Assembly: GCA_029891345.1 (NCBI GenBank)
Contig: CM056993.1
Span: forward strand, 272,336,900-272,400,899
Length of the DNA: 64,000 nt
DNA from: Dryococelus australis
Lineage: Eukaryota; Arthropoda; Insecta; Phasmatodea; Phasmatidae
Direction: 5' to 3'
The translations under genes and the position numbers were made by a program. Positions 1 to 10,388 of the stretch are shown piece by piece; the first letter of the stretch is position 1, and every line of letters begins with the position of its first letter. The notes beneath the pieces are model-generated. The model did no database searches, was not told the origin of the DNA, and worked only from the letters and a program-made list of their open reading frames with translations.

Positions 1-800
1 GTGCAGGAACCTGAGGTTGTTCACATAGAGTTTTCTCCCTGGAAGTTAAGGCTTGCCATTTGTGAGCAGTTGCTTTGATGAGGAGAAAAATAATATTTTG
101 AGATGTATAACCTAGAGTTTGAAGGGCAGGTAAGTCCAACTTGCCTGAATTTAACTATGTTTTTAAAAGTGTTACTGCTGCCATATGTTGAAAAAGGCCA
201 AATATTAAATGGTAAAGTAAAATTTTATAGCGCCTGGCAGGTTTAATTGAAAGATGATATGGCAATTTCAAAATAAATGGATTGTTGCTCCACATATGTA
301 AATTTTGCTTAGATAATTAATTTAAAAGTAGTTTATGGAGCATGGTGATGGAATGGTCGTATAACCAGAGAAATATGTGTTATCTTAAAAATAGATTATA
401 TAAATTTCATGGTGAAATTTATTTGGTGATAAAGCAGTTTATGTAGCATGTCCTTGGAATGGTCGGTTAGCAAGGGAAATGAGCTATTATGAAAGTAAAA
501 ATAATCATAAGTTAGCAAGTTGAAATTTCTTTGGTAATAAAGTCAGTATATTCAGTATGGTTGTGGATGGCCTGGGAGCCAACAAATAAATATTGTAAAA
601 GTAAACATATTGGATCTTTAAAATATATTTTTAGTGCACTTTAGAATTTGCTTGGGTTTTAACCAGACATTTTATTCTGGTTGATCATTTTATAGTAATT
701 GGAAAATATTATGAATATAGCTGCACTGTGGCAGAAAATTATTGAGAGTATTTTTCTAGAAAATATTTTTGTAACAATATTTTTGAATTCTTATATTAAC
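1..800. repeat. Unrecognised AT-rich DNA with a decayed tandem repeat
   Basis: No coding region is supported here. Between about 320 and 640 a phrase built round 'ggaatggtcg', preceded by 'gtttatgg/tagcatg' and followed by 'aagggaaat', recurs at roughly 110-bp spacing, with two clear units and a weaker third. It reads as an old tandem duplication, not a gene. It may be the outer part of the Polinton fossil that follows, but no terminal motif is visible to show that. Confidence 0.3.
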
Positions 801-1071
801 TGTTATGATACACACATGTTGTGTTATTTCCTTATATTGTGATATTTGTAGAAACCAAAGAGAAAAGAGAATAAAAGAAATTTTAAAATTAATAAAAGAC
901 AATATTCCACATACTTCATGTGTTCTTATAATGTTTACTCATATTACAGATACTCCTACCTTGCTCAATGAAATTTACTTGCTGGCATTTTGTGCCTTGT
1001 TTCTTTTTTGATGGTCAGATTCTTCTGGGATTTGGGTAATTTCAGTCTTGCATCATACTTGAGTCAAGGGC

Positions 1072-1674
1072 TTAGCAAGGGTCTGAAAGTTTACCATTTC
1101 GGTTGACTGTACTCACAACTAATTCATCAACATGGCTGACTATTACTGGAAGATAAATTAAAATACTTGGCTTTACAATTAATTTATTTCCTGGAGCAAC
1201 AGAACACGTGAATTCATGTAATGTGTTGTCTGTTTTCCATTTAAAAACAAACCACCAACAATATATACATTTACACGACATACATTTACTGATAAAATAC
1301 TATCTTGTTTTAACGATTCGTGTACTTGATTACCTGAATAAACATTCTTTTATAGCCTAACATAGATGAAATCGAATCTTTTGCATGAAATCAATATCGA
1401 CATTACTACACATTACATTAGTTAAAGTATTTGTATTACCGCATAATAAGATATTAACATTTTCAAAAAACACTATACTCCTAATAAATGTTTCCAACTC
1501 TTCGAGTTTGTGCTGACCAACAGGTATAATGATCCTGTGTTTCTCATCACCAATATTTAATGTGAATGATTGGTTGTGTGTGTCTACATTGGAAATACTG
1601 TTATAAGTTACAAATTCAATAAATCTTATTTGCCAGTCACTGTCTAATTTCAATGGTGGGAAATAAATAGCCAT
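1072..1674 (-). pseudogene. Penton-like minor capsid protein remnant (Polinton fossil 1)
   Basis: Two reading stretches on the minus strand (1,357-1,674 and 1,072-1,281) resemble the two halves of the Polinton penton-like protein, which forms the vertex capsomer in this family. The first shows the middle-domain phrase 'RIIIPVGQHKLEELE', comparable to 'VVITIPKGRCDVESLK' in fossil 2. The second carries the C-terminal phrase 'ILIYLPVIVSHVDELVV' followed by 'RNGKL', matching the usual end of the family. The remnant is broken. Identification rests on motif likeness and on position next to pX-like and ATPase pieces. Confidence 0.5.
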
Positions 1675-1960
1675 AGTTGGAATGAGTTACCACTTAATAT
1701 CAGTGTGATGGACATTTTACCAACAAGTTTTAAGGATTACACATCTTATTTATACTTCCGAATCACAAACATAAGTGACCACAATAATATGTGTTTGGTA
1801 ATTGTTCACTTTCGTAATTGTACTTGATGGGTTACTATTTAAATAGTTACATATTTCTGATGGAAAATGTAAATCACCAAAACTATTACAGTAAATTGAA
1901 TTATGTCAGTAATTCCACACGGTGTGTTCCTTCGATTTAGTCTTTAATCTAAATTAAATA

Positions 1961-2488
1961 TCATACATTCCTGAATGTGCGGTTTCCAAGGTAAATCATC
2001 TCGTATAAATACACCACGAAAGTTTGGAATCTTAAGTTTCTTAGAGTATACAAGAATGTCTCTGTTGGTGAGCAGTTTATGTGGGTGGTCATTTTAAGAC
2101 TTTCTCCATTTTCCCCCCTCCTTGAGCTTTTTTTTTTTATCAAACCTCCCTTTCTATTTTTGTATTGGCGAAGAAACATTCCCTTCCCAGTCTGCTTAAC
2201 TGTTCTACTAATGGCACATGCTATGCCCATTAAAGGTCCTAGGGCAGAAAATCCTGGGTAAATATATTGCAACAGACCACCCTTATTCTTCGATTTGCAC
2301 ATCGGAGCCTTATTTCTTCTGCAAAAACCCATCCCACATTTCATCCTAGCATGCATCATTTTTTCTACTGCCCAGGTGCCGAGCTTTGCATCTGTGGAAG
2401 CGGTAGAACTCTTTCTAATAATCGCAGCTTTCTCACCCCAAAATCGTATCTGCCATGTGTGGTGTTGTCTTAAATTGTTAATTTGCAC
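1961..2488 (-). pseudogene. pX-like core/minor capsid protein remnant (Polinton fossil 1)
   Basis: A 175-codon minus-strand reading stretch. Its centre has the Gly/Ala-rich hydrophobic segment 'YPGFSALGPLMGIACAIS', followed by 'TGKGMFLRQYKNRKGGL'. This is the arrangement seen in Polinton/adintovirus proteins likened to adenovirus pX: a membrane-active or core segment, then a basic tail with repeated Gly-Lys-Gly-Leu-Phe/Tyr-Leu-type phrases. In virions such proteins pack the genome or help endosome escape; that role is family knowledge, not shown here. The ends probably include non-homologous sequence. Confidence 0.45.
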
Positions 2489-2699
2489 ATAAGTGATATT
2501 GTGTCCTTGAATGTGTTATCTAATGTATTTATTCCTTGGTTGTTTTATACTAAATGCTTCACGAGCTTGGTTCCTGGCCCACAAAAATTATATTTTGGTA
2601 AATGTAATTCAAATAGCACATTATTAATTTGTGTATTTAAAACCCTGCTACCTTACTTGATGCATTTAGTGCGAGATATTATTTACAACATACAGTTTC

Positions 2700-3370
2700 T
2701 ATGTTAGTATGTTACATTTTGTTTAGTATGAAGGTTGTAAAACAAAATACAAAACTTTTAGTAATTGTGCCTAAGTATGAAAATGTAATTGAACAAAAAC
2801 ATAGAATACTATTACTATCAAACATATGTTGCATAATAAGTGGACCTTCTTCTCGCAGGAAGGCATATTTTATTGTCGCTATTAGATCATCCAAATGGAC
2901 TTAAGTTTTAAAATGTGTATTTGTTTTCGAAAACATTTTAGCAAGACAAATATAAATGTTTAGCAAGTATTTTGTCATCAATTGAAGGCATGCAATATTT
3001 ACCCTTACCATGCAAATTCAGTGTTTATATTTGACGAAGTCTGGAGTGAAACTCAAGGTGTGATTCAGCAGTATTTCAGTTTTGGCAGACATTCCAATGT
3101 AGATTGTTATTATCTTTCGCAGAGTTATGTTAAAATTTCCAAACATAATTTGCAGGATAATGAGAATATGTTAATTATTTTCAAAATTGATAATTTAAAT
3201 CCGCAGCATATTTACAATATTCATATTTTAGGTGATATGTAATTTACAAACTTTAAGACATTTTTTTTATTGTTGGAAAGATAAGTATGGTTTTATTGTG
3301 ATTATCCCTAAACTTAAGATTTATAGAGGTAGATATTGGTGCAGATTTGATAGTTTTATACTACCAAATG
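2700..3370 (+). pseudogene. Genome-packaging ATPase remnant (Polinton fossil 1)
   Basis: Plus-strand remains of the FtsK/HerA-type packaging ATPase. The N-terminal part reads 'EQKHRILLLSNICCIISGPS', leading to the nucleotide-binding loop region. The second part (from 2,982) reads 'YPYHANSVFIFDEVW', the Walker B strand, then 'VIQQYFSFGRHSNVDCYYL'. The last phrase matches the sensor region of the ATPases of the other two fossils ('VIREYFTREKHKHTGVFYL' in fossil 2). In virions this enzyme drives DNA into the capsid. The copy is broken. Its wording is much closer to a second Polinton ATPase type than to fossils 2 and 3. Confidence 0.6.
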
Positions 3371-3539
3371 AAAAATTAGTATTTTAAAATTTGGTCATAG
3401 ATGTATAAGATGGAGTCATTGCAATATGTGTTTAACCAGAACTTGTGATGGTAATTGCGACTTGAATTGCCATACTTCAAGTAATGTGGATGTGCCAGTC
3501 AAAGACACCAATACAGCGAATGAACATTTTGTTGAAAAC

Positions 3540-3940
3540 TTACTTTTGAAAGCCCTGCTTAAGATCTACTTGTAGGCACATTGTGTATTTTCCACCTTAT
3601 GTAAGCTTAACATTGTCATGGGCCTCATCACTTTATTCATGCATCGGTCAAGTGAAACTGTAAAATTATTAGAAAAGTAAATATTTAACAAATCTGCTCA
3701 TTTTCACAGCTCGGTGGATTAAAAAGAAAAGCAAAGAGCTAAATAAATAATTAAAATTATCGGAAATGGTTTCCCAACTCTTTTTATTCGATGTTAAGAA
3801 ATGAAAATACTCCCCATCTATCATTACCAACTTTACTGGGCACATGTCACTCAGCGCGCCCGTTGAAATATATGCAGGTAGGGGCAGTGACATTTTATTA
3901 ATGGTTGATTTCAAAAAGTGCTCACTTTATCGTGAACAGC
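3540..3940 (-). mobile_element. Tc1/mariner-type MITE, long form (family A)
   Basis: About 400 bp. The right end reads 'GTGCTCACTTTATCGTGAACAGC', a slightly changed version of the family's terminal repeat; the left end is decayed and starts near 'TACTTTTGAAAGCCC'. The interior shares the phrases 'AAGATCTACTTGTA', 'CTTTTTATTCGATGTTA' and 'TTTACTGGGC' with the copies at 7,731, 8,637, 10,389, 33,453 and 50,220. It has no coding capacity, and this copy is inverted relative to 7,731. The transposase that moved the family is not in the window. Confidence 0.75.
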
Positions 3941-3944
3941 ATTT

Positions 3945-4400
3945 AAATGTTTGTACTTAGTAATAGTTCATCACATGTAATAAGTGATTGTTAATTACAC
4001 AAGTGCATAATTGCACATGAGTGTACTTAGCCATTCTACAGTTAAATAGTCTAATTACACATATTCACCCTAGATGGATGTCGAACTACCACCCCCTCCC
4101 CTTCCCCTACCAACATCGTCAGTTGGGTTTCGCCAGTCGAAGGGTCAACATGTCACTGCTCCATTCCATGCATTGCTCGTTAGAGCTCACAATGGGGGCA
4201 GTCCAACACATGACACCCGCCAAAACAGATACTCAAATCTCCGGTGCTCTCACAAATGTCCCTTGTACCAGTTTTGCTAAACAGATACCCCCGCAGCCAA
4301 CAGCCAATCACAGCACACTTCACAGGGTGGAGGAGAAACCAGTAGGCCAATCACAACACACCTCAGGAGGTGGTGTGGTGGAAGGGGGTACATACAAGAG
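3945..4400. other. Unassigned stretch with a duplicated CCAAT-like phrase
   Basis: No gene supported. A phrase 'CCAATCACAGCACAC...GGTGG' near 4,301-4,330 is repeated with small changes at 4,342-4,373, so two CCAAT-like boxes lie 40 bp apart. This could be promoter-like or just a short duplication. No transcript start or following host exon is recognisable. Confidence 0.25.
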
Positions 4401-5098
4401 GAGATAATAATTTTATGGAATAACACTTGTGCCACTCTTGCTTCCCAGTGATCTCGGAAATACATGCGGTCACTACTTACCCCATTTTTACTCCAGATCC
4501 TATTCTGTTCGATCTGTTCGGCTCTGGAACAAACTTCCCATGAACGTAAAACGATGCACGTCATTTATAATTTTCAGAAAGCTTGTACTGAAATTTATGT
4601 CTTCAGCAAATACCAAAGGTACCGAATAAATTTCACTCTTTTTTTTCTTTATGCCTTCATGCAAACGTGGCGCATAGTTACTGCATGTGGTGTGTGGGTG
4701 TGTGTGTGTGTGTGTGATCTGTGCGTGTGTGTGTGTTGGTGGGCGAGTGTATGTGTATGGACGGGTGTAAAAGATAAATACACGTGTAATTTTTTGTAAT
4801 CTCCTTATAGCATAATGTTTTATGAGATTTTTCTTGTGTAAAATTGTATTTTAAAGTTGCAGTTGTAAAGTTCCTCCGTCAAGAGCATTTATACATATTT
4901 CATACTGACTGTTCTGTTAAGTTAACAGCATTAGTTGATTTTTACTGTTTTTGCATTGACGAAGCGAAAATTTCATTTTGCAATTAGAATTGTTACTTAT
5001 TATCAGAAGAAAATATTGCATGTTCTCTGTAGTTAAGTGGTAGACAAGGTCATATGGCCTAACTTCGCAACATAAACAAAGACGACTATTATTAATTC
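4400..5098 (+). mobile_element. LINE 3' end (ORF2 C-terminus plus 3' UTR)
   Basis: The reading frame ending at 4,629 has the phrase 'RSYSVRSVRLWNKLP', followed after a short gap by a Phe-Arg-Lys 'F(K/R)..L' helix ('FIIFRKLVLKF'). This 'WN.LP ... FK..L' block is the usual extreme C-terminus of non-LTR retrotransposon ORF2 proteins, after the reverse transcriptase. A stop follows, then about 470 bp of 3' UTR with a TG-rich run (about 4,690-4,740), ending near the A/T-rich triplet tail 'ACTATTATTAATTCC' at about 5,098. The 5' part, with the endonuclease and reverse transcriptase, is missing, as in most LINE copies. The clade is uncertain. Confidence 0.6.
4686..4745. repeat. (TG)n-rich microsatellite in LINE 3' region
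   Basis: Interrupted TG dinucleotide runs ('GTGTGTGTGTGTGTG' and neighbours). Simple-sequence DNA inside the LINE tail. Confidence 0.8.
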
Positions 5099-5513
5099 CG
5101 TACAGGCTCTAATAACAGCAAATAAACCATAATTCTGAAAATAACATGTTTCGCCTGCTCTCACTCAAATAAGACTGCAATACATGATCACTTCTTTGCG
5201 ATTTTGGAAAATCGAGAGACTTCTCTCAGTCTCACATGGTTATGTCGACTCTGACATTTTAAGTTCGAAAATATATAATAGGTTGGCACATTTTTTGCTG
5301 AGCTGTCATACATCAAATAATGGTGCCTCTAATGGAGCTGGTATTATGACAGAAGAAACTGCTCCTTGTGATAGCGTATTTATAAACGGCCTTGTACCGA
5401 TATACAGAAACCATTGCGTAATCATGGGAGTTACAACCGTGCCGACAAATATATGAATGGAGAAAAACATTAACGTAAAAAACTAATAAGTTGACAAGTA
5501 TACGCATAGTGTA
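5099..5513. other. No gene or element recognised
   Basis: Short open stretches on both strands show no domain or motif I can name. Confidence 0.4.
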
Positions 5514-5515
5514 TA

Positions 5516-5748
5516 GGCTATTCACGGTAAAGTGAGCACTTTCGAAAGCCCTCTAATTTTGAATAATAGTCAATAAATATATTTTATTGTAGTCTTACAC
5601 GTTTACTTCCGAGTGGGCTGGAATATACACATGTGTTTAATACTTGCATGGCAATATTTATTTTTAAAATGGTGTTCAAAGGATAAAAATTTGCTGAAAG
5701 GAAAAGTAACTAGGACCTCAAAAGTGCTCACTTTACCGTGAACAGCCT
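5516..5748. mobile_element. Tc1/mariner-type MITE, short form (family B)
   Basis: About 233 bp between 'GGCTATTCACGGTAAAGTGA' and its inverse ending 'TTACCGTGAACAGCC', with TA on both sides, as expected of Tc1/mariner insertion. It shares ends with the long form but has a different interior, with the phrases 'TTACTTCCGAGTG' and 'AAAAGTAACTAGG' also found at 9,686 and (inverted) 52,617. It is non-coding. Confidence 0.85.
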
Positions 5749-5751
5749 ATG

Positions 5752-6239
5752 CATATTTATTCTCGCCGTGTCATAATTTACATGATATTTCTTTGCAAAT
5801 ACACACTGTTGTGGCCATAACACGAAATTAATTTGTGTAATTTTACAAGATGCTAGAGATGCGCATGCGAGTTCATGAGAGCTGTTGTGTCAACAAAAAA
5901 TAAATGAACTAATTTGTTTTTTACTTTACTCACGCAGCTATTATTTACAACATAATGCTATCGATCTCCAATATTGGTCTTGTTATTCTTAGTGAGCGCT
6001 ATAGTTAATGTTAATTTTAATTCTATTTAAAGTCGTTCTCAATGTGTCTAGATTGGTTATAGTAAAAGAATTCAAACTCATTATTTACACATATTCACTC
6101 TGTCTATTGCAATCATTCCAAATGTCTTACACTCGTGCTTCCAGTTCAATAGTCCCACCGTCAGTTTCGCCCTTCACTGTACCTATGCTCGCAGTCCTCA
6201 GTCTCCATTCCTGCTGGCCACTTGACGCTCTGCTGGCTC
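5752..6239. other. No gene recognised
   Basis: AT-rich DNA without recognisable coding or element structure. Confidence 0.4.
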
Positions 6240-6798
6240 GCAGCATCGTTGTCTTGCTGGACCTCCGTGGGAGCCCCGTGTCCAAGGTCAAGAAGCGAGG
6301 GAGCGATAGGGGCGACATTAACACGCGCGCCTAGCGCTTCATCACTCCTACGTGCAAGGCGTGCAGTGTTTCCGCCCTAACAATGTACTGTGCATCTGTT
6401 ACATAGAGGTTTTATTATACGCGATGAAAGACCGCAGATTAAACTTCGCTCGTATCTTTGTAATTTTCTCTTGCCGCTTAAGGAAACTGCATGGGAAAGA
6501 TTCAAAAATTCGATATTCGACCATTTTCACGAATGTTTTTCTCCAAAAATACACTTAATATGACAAAAAAAGTGGCATTTGTTTTTTATGTTTTGTGACA
6601 AAAAGTCGTATTTGCAGAACATTTATTTACCGAGATACGCGTATTCGCGCAGACAACTGTATCAAAATATGCGGGGGTCCATCCCACTCTTAATGTCGCG
6701 CAATCCTCCAATGTCTTAAACTTTCGGCTCTCGGAGGTCGGTGTGGATTGTGTAACTATGGGACTTTAAGCGGTGACCCTATCATTTTATTGGTTAAG
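6240..6798 (+). repeat. Dispersed repeat C, copy 1
   Basis: The phrases 'AAGCGAGGGAGCGATAGG', 'CTCCTACGTGCAAGGCG', 'TGCAGTGTTTCCG' and 'ATGGGACTTTAAGCGGTGAC' occur here in order. They recur, more closely spaced, at about 7,376-7,570, and the first recurs at 56,575-56,610. The copy here has about 370 bp of extra internal sequence. The class is not recognised; no coding motif is visible. Confidence 0.55.
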
Positions 6799-6799
6799 A

Positions 6800-7154
6800 G
6801 GAATGGTGTATGAAGGCAGTATATTTACAGGATTTTCGGTATAAGTCGTTTTCAAAAAGTTTATTGTAATTTTTGGTTCGGCAAGAAGTAAATAATACTT
6901 TTCAACACCTTTTTAAGTTGTTAGATTTTCACTGCCTACGTTATTATCGGAGCACTGATGTACGAAATGAAAGGAATTTTTTTCTTGTCTTCAATCAGAG
7001 CTTCGAGAATAGCGAACACAGGAAATTTTTCAACATGTAATAAGATGTTCAAAATTGTTATTTACGCCTTGTCGAACCAAAAATTTAGAAAAATCCCCTG
7101 TAAAACAAATTGTGACAAAATTATATAAATATACGATTTTCGTGCACCATTACC
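6800..7154. mobile_element. TIR element family 2 (MITE), copy 1
   Basis: About 355 bp whose left end 'GGAATGGTGTATGAA' pairs with its right end 'TTCGTGCACCATTACC' as an imperfect inverted repeat. The interior phrase 'GTTAGATTTTC.C' followed by 'TTTCGGAGCACTGATG' (or close variants) is shared with 10,811-11,168. It is non-coding. It sits directly after repeat C copy 1. Confidence 0.6.
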
Positions 7155-7189
7155 CATAAGTAATGAGTGGAGATTCGAACGACTCTTAC

Positions 7190-7368
7190 AGCGTTGGAAT
7201 GAAAGGGCGGGGGAAACAGGAGATCCCCGATAAAACCCGCCGACCAGAGGATGCTTCTGGCACGATTCTCACGTGCCAAAATCCGGTGTGAACCAACCGG
7301 GGGTTGAACCCGGATCGCCTTAGTGGGAGGCGAGCAGGCTAACAGCTCAGCCACCGTGGCCCCTGTGG
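7190..7368 (-). mobile_element. tRNA-derived SINE, copy 1
   Basis: Read on the minus strand, the head 'CACGGTGGCTGAGCTG' gives an A-box-like promoter, and 'CCGGGTTCAACCCC' (7,301-7,314) is a good B box. A GC-rich body follows with 'GGTCGGCGGGTTTT' and 'GGGGATCTCC'. The same head, B-box position and body occur at 37,590-37,771. The 3' tail is not clear. It is a retroposon family and not a working tRNA gene: no acceptor stem or anticodon arm can be folded with confidence. Confidence 0.7.
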
Positions 7369-7375
7369 CTTAAGG

Positions 7376-7570
7376 GCGCCGCCTACTCGAAGATTTTTAG
7401 GGCGTCTGAGGCAGGGGAGCGTGGGAGCAATAAGGGCGACACTGGCTGGCGCGCCTGATGTCTGTTCGCTCCTACGCGCAAGGCGCTGAATTGGCGTGCA
7501 GTGTTTCCGTTGTGCTGCGTGTATCTATGGGACTTTAAGCGGTGACCCTATCATTTTATTGGTGAAAAGT
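7376..7570 (+). repeat. Dispersed repeat C, copy 2
   Basis: Repeats the phrases of 6,240-6,798 ('GGGAGCAATAAGGGCGACA', 'CTCCTACGCGCAAGGCG', 'CAGTGTTTCCG', then 'GACTTTAAGCGGTGACC'). The shared end 'CTATCATTTTATTGGT' falls at about 7,562. Confidence 0.55.
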
Positions 7571-7730
7571 CTATAGCGAGGTTCACTGTAGGTCCCTGTA
7601 ATAGTTTCGCAAGTTTCCAACCTGTATATTATGCGATAGAGACGTGTGAAAAAGCCGTTTTTTGATATATTGGAGGGCTCGGGAATAGCACTTATAAAGT
7701 ACACGATGTATTGAGAGTATTATACGTAAA

Positions 7731-8142
7731 GGCTGTTCACGATAAAGTGAGCACTTTTGAAAACAACCTTAGAAAAAAGTACCTGCATATATTTTAACTA
7801 GCGCACTGAGTGACATGCGTCCAGTAAAGTTGGTAACGATAGATGGGGTGTAGTTCCGTATTTTAAAGTCTAATAAAAAGTGTTAGGTAACCATTTCTTA
7901 TAATTTAAATTATTTCTTGCGCTTTGTGTATTTTTTTTTAATCCATCAAAGTATAGCAATCAGTAGATTTGTAACATATTTACTTTTATAGTAATTTTAC
8001 AGTTTTACTTGACTGACGCATGAATATAGTGATGAGGCCCATGACAATGTTATTCTTACACAAAGCGGAAGAATACACAACGCGCATACAAGTAGATCTT
8101 AAGCAGGGCTTTCAAAAGTGCTCATTTTACCGTGACTAGCCT
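7731..8142 (+). mobile_element. Tc1/mariner-type MITE, long form (family A)
   Basis: 412 bp from 'GGCTGTTCACGATAAAGTGA' to 'ATTTTACCGTGACTAGCC', with TA just outside the right end. Interior phrases 'CACTGAGTGACATGCG', 'AGTAAAGTTGGTAACG' and 'AAGCAGGGCTTTCAAAAG' are shared with the other long copies. It has no coding capacity. Confidence 0.85.
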
Positions 8143-8636
8143 ATACCTAGTCTGCAGAGAGTTTTCTTTTCGTACAACGATTTCACGGGCACACGTTTAA
8201 TTGTTTCGTAAAAAAACGCGGTTTCAAACACACAGCAGCGGCGCCCTTAAGTAGTCTCGCTGGCCCGATCTGAAAGGTTACCCATACCTCGAGTTCCGCT
8301 GAGAGAAGCTAGAGCAATGACCAGAACATAGTTTCAAAGATAACATCAGAAATGCAATCTGCTGAAGGTCAGGAGCACGCGAGTTGCTATAAGCTTATCG
8401 CGGCGGCACGCGGCGACTTGGCTTTGGAAATCGCCGCGTACTTCTCGCGTTTCTACTCTGTGCTTCAATCACTGCTTCGCTCGCTCGCTGGCGCGGGTCG
8501 GGTCAACACAAGCGATGCGAAGCAGTGAGCGCGGAACTGTAACGTGCCACACCTGATACGTCGTATCTATAGGAAGAGCGAACAACACATCTGCCTCAGA
8601 GCGACTTGTAATTATGACTCACGAGCTCTGGTAGAG
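8143..8636. other. GC-richer stretch, no gene recognised
   Basis: Richer in C, G and CpG than its surroundings. It holds a short imperfect inverted repeat ('CACTGCTTCGCTCGC' near 8,470 and 'GCGAAGCAGTGAGCGC' near 8,517). It could be an old repeat or a CpG-rich host segment. No reading frame is convincing. Confidence 0.3.
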
Positions 8637-9055
8637 GCTGTTCACGGTAAAATGAGCACTTTTGAAAACCCTGCTTAAGATCTACTTGTATACACGTTGT
8701 GTATTATTCCGCCTAATGTAAAATTAACATTGCCATGGCCGCATCACTTGATCCGTGCGTCGGTCAAATGAAACTGTGAAATAATTAGAAAAGTATATAC
8801 ATTTTTCAAATTTGCTCAATTATTACACTTCGAAGCATTAAAAAAATAAAATAAAATAAATAAATAATAAAAGTTATCACAATTGGTTACCTAACACTTT
8901 TTATTCGATGTTAGGATATGGACTATTTAACATCCATAGTTACCAACTTTACTGGGCGCATATCACTCAGTGCGCCCGTTAAAATGTATGCAAGTAGGAG
9001 TAGTGAATTTTTTCAAAGGTTCATTTCAAAAGTGCTCACTTTATCGTAAGCAGCC
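8637..9055 (-). mobile_element. Tc1/mariner-type MITE, long form (family A)
   Basis: 419 bp from 'GGCTGTTCACGGTAAAATGA' to 'CTTTATCGTAAGCAGCC', inverted relative to the copy at 7,731. Interior 'AAGATCTACTTGTA', 'CTTTTTATTCGATGTTAGG' and 'CACTCAGTGCGCCCG' match the family. Confidence 0.85.
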
Positions 9056-9685
9056 TTTACTCGCCTTCGCGACTGTTAGCTTGTTTCATTGCGAAACCTT
9101 TTCCCCTTTCTGACGACGAATAAATTGGCACCTACGCAATGATATAGCGCGGCGTGTTTTCCACTGCGCGCTACACGAGCTGGAACATTCGACTTCTGCG
9201 ACCTTCGACCTGCCAGCAGTCGAGATTGCGCGAACACACTTAATTCGGTATTTGCGTGCGAGTTAATCGACTCCGTCTACTTCGCAGCCGTGGCATCGCC
9301 TCTCGCGCGGAGAAACAAGGATAGAGAGAGATATACACCCCTGACTTCGTATGTCTACAACAGGGGCATACAAACTTCGCAAGGCCCGTTGAATGAAGTT
9401 ACCTGAGATGTCTGGTTCGTAGCACTTGAAGTACCGTAAACCGGGGTTACTTTGCACATGTAGGTGTACCTTTGCATTACTAGAAATTTTTGTTACGTCG
9501 CAATTTGCCAAAGAAACACAGAACTGTAGCTGTGCGTTTTAAATTTCGAATGTCATCCACGCATTTCATATTTCCTGCCTCCTCACCAAATGTCAGCACC
9601 AAAGCAAATATTCTGAGTGGTGATAAGTTAACCCAGCAGGTGCAAAGAAATCCTGGTTTACGGTATGTGACGGCAACACTCTATA
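9056..9685. other. No gene recognised
   Basis: Two phrases, 'AAACCGGGGTTACTTTGC' near 9,438 and 'GGTGCAAAGAAATCCTGG' near 9,639, face each other as a short inverted pair, so this may be a decayed TIR element. Nothing coding is supported. Confidence 0.3.
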
Positions 9686-9923
9686 GGCTATTCAATTCAC
9701 GGTATAGTGAGCACTTTTCAAAGCCGTCTCATTTGGAATAATAGTCAGTGTACATGTATTTATTTTAGCCTTAGAAATTAACTTCCGAGTGCGGTGGAAT
9801 ACACACAATGTGTTTATTACATACATGGTAATATTTATTAAAAACGACAGTTAAACGAAAAGAAGTGGCTGAAATAAAAAAGTAACTAGGGTCTCAAAAG
9901 TGCTCTCTTTACCGTGAACAGCC
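9686..9923. mobile_element. Tc1/mariner-type MITE, short form (family B)
   Basis: 238 bp from 'GGCTATTCAATTCACGG' (a short extra duplication of 'ATTCA' in the left end) to 'CTTTACCGTGAACAGCC', with TA on both sides. Same interior as 5,516-5,748. Confidence 0.85.
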
Positions 9924-10050
9924 TATAACAGTCATGTCACAAATGCTCAATTAAACGTTTTATGTATGTACACATTATACCAACAACCCAGAAATTAAGT
10001 ACTTAATATTTATTTTCCGGTTTAACAGAACTTCTGTGTATATATATTAA

Positions 10051-10067
10051 AAAAAAAAAAAAAAAAA
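10051..10067. repeat. Poly-A tract
   Basis: A run of about 17 A, possibly a retroposon tail, with no clear element before it. Confidence 0.6.
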
Positions 10068-10156
10068 GGTTCAAATTATAATTAAAAAATAAATAAAAAC
10101 AGCTTCAAAACAAGACTGTAGCAACTACAACATATATGTTATATTTCCATTATGTA

Positions 10157-10383
10157 GGGCCGTGGTGGTGTAACATGTACCCATATTACTCGTCTCCGCC
10201 AAGGCGGGTCGGGTTCGATTACCAGCGGCGGCGCCAGGCTTTTCACACTTGGCAAAAACGGCGGGCGTTGTCGTTGGCCATTTGTTTTCTCGGCGCATCC
10301 TCTTATACCGTCCCCTTGCATTCCACCATTGCTCCGTCCTCGCCTCATTCCACCCTCCCCGACGTGCGCTCCACACTTTTCTG
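10157..10383 (+). mobile_element. tRNA-derived SINE, copy 2 (plus strand)
   Basis: The head 'GGGCCGTGGTGGTGTAAC' is followed by the B-box-like 'GGGTTCGATTACC' at about 10,210. A GC-rich body follows with 'AACGGCGGGC' and 'TTTTCTCGGCGCATCCTC', resembling the bodies at 7,190 and 37,590. It ends next to the MITE at 10,389. Being more diverged, it may be a sister subfamily. Confidence 0.55.
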
Positions 10384-10388
10384 TTAAA

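Larger units (their letters stand above)
1030..3400. mobile_element. Polinton/Maverick fossil 1 (fragment)
   Basis: A virus-like element fragment holding three recognisable parts in the order penton-like capsid protein (-), pX-like core protein (-), packaging ATPase (+). No integrase, polymerase, major capsid protein, inverted repeat or target duplication can be seen, so the limits are those of the recognisable pieces. Its ATPase and pX-like remains differ clearly from those of the other two fossils in this window and point to another Polinton lineage. It is broken, with about ten or more breaks, and looks old. A miniature transposon lies just beyond it at 3,540. Confidence 0.6.

Noticed and set aside
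2079-2492. Plus-strand small proteins at 2,079-2,492
   Set aside because: They lie opposite the pX-like minus-strand remnant, whose wording is recognisable; the plus frames are shadows.
4301-4373. Host promoter with two CCAAT boxes
   Set aside because: The boxes sit in a short duplicated phrase with no TATA/initiator or exon downstream; a LINE end follows instead.
7301-7315. A working tRNA gene at the B-box sequence
   Set aside because: Only promoter boxes are recognisable. No clover-leaf with acceptor stem and anticodon arm fits, and the same body recurs at 37,590, so it is a SINE family.
8455-8535. Terminator or regulatory hairpin in the GC-rich patch
   Set aside because: The inverted phrase is short and imperfect, with no gene on either side to regulate.
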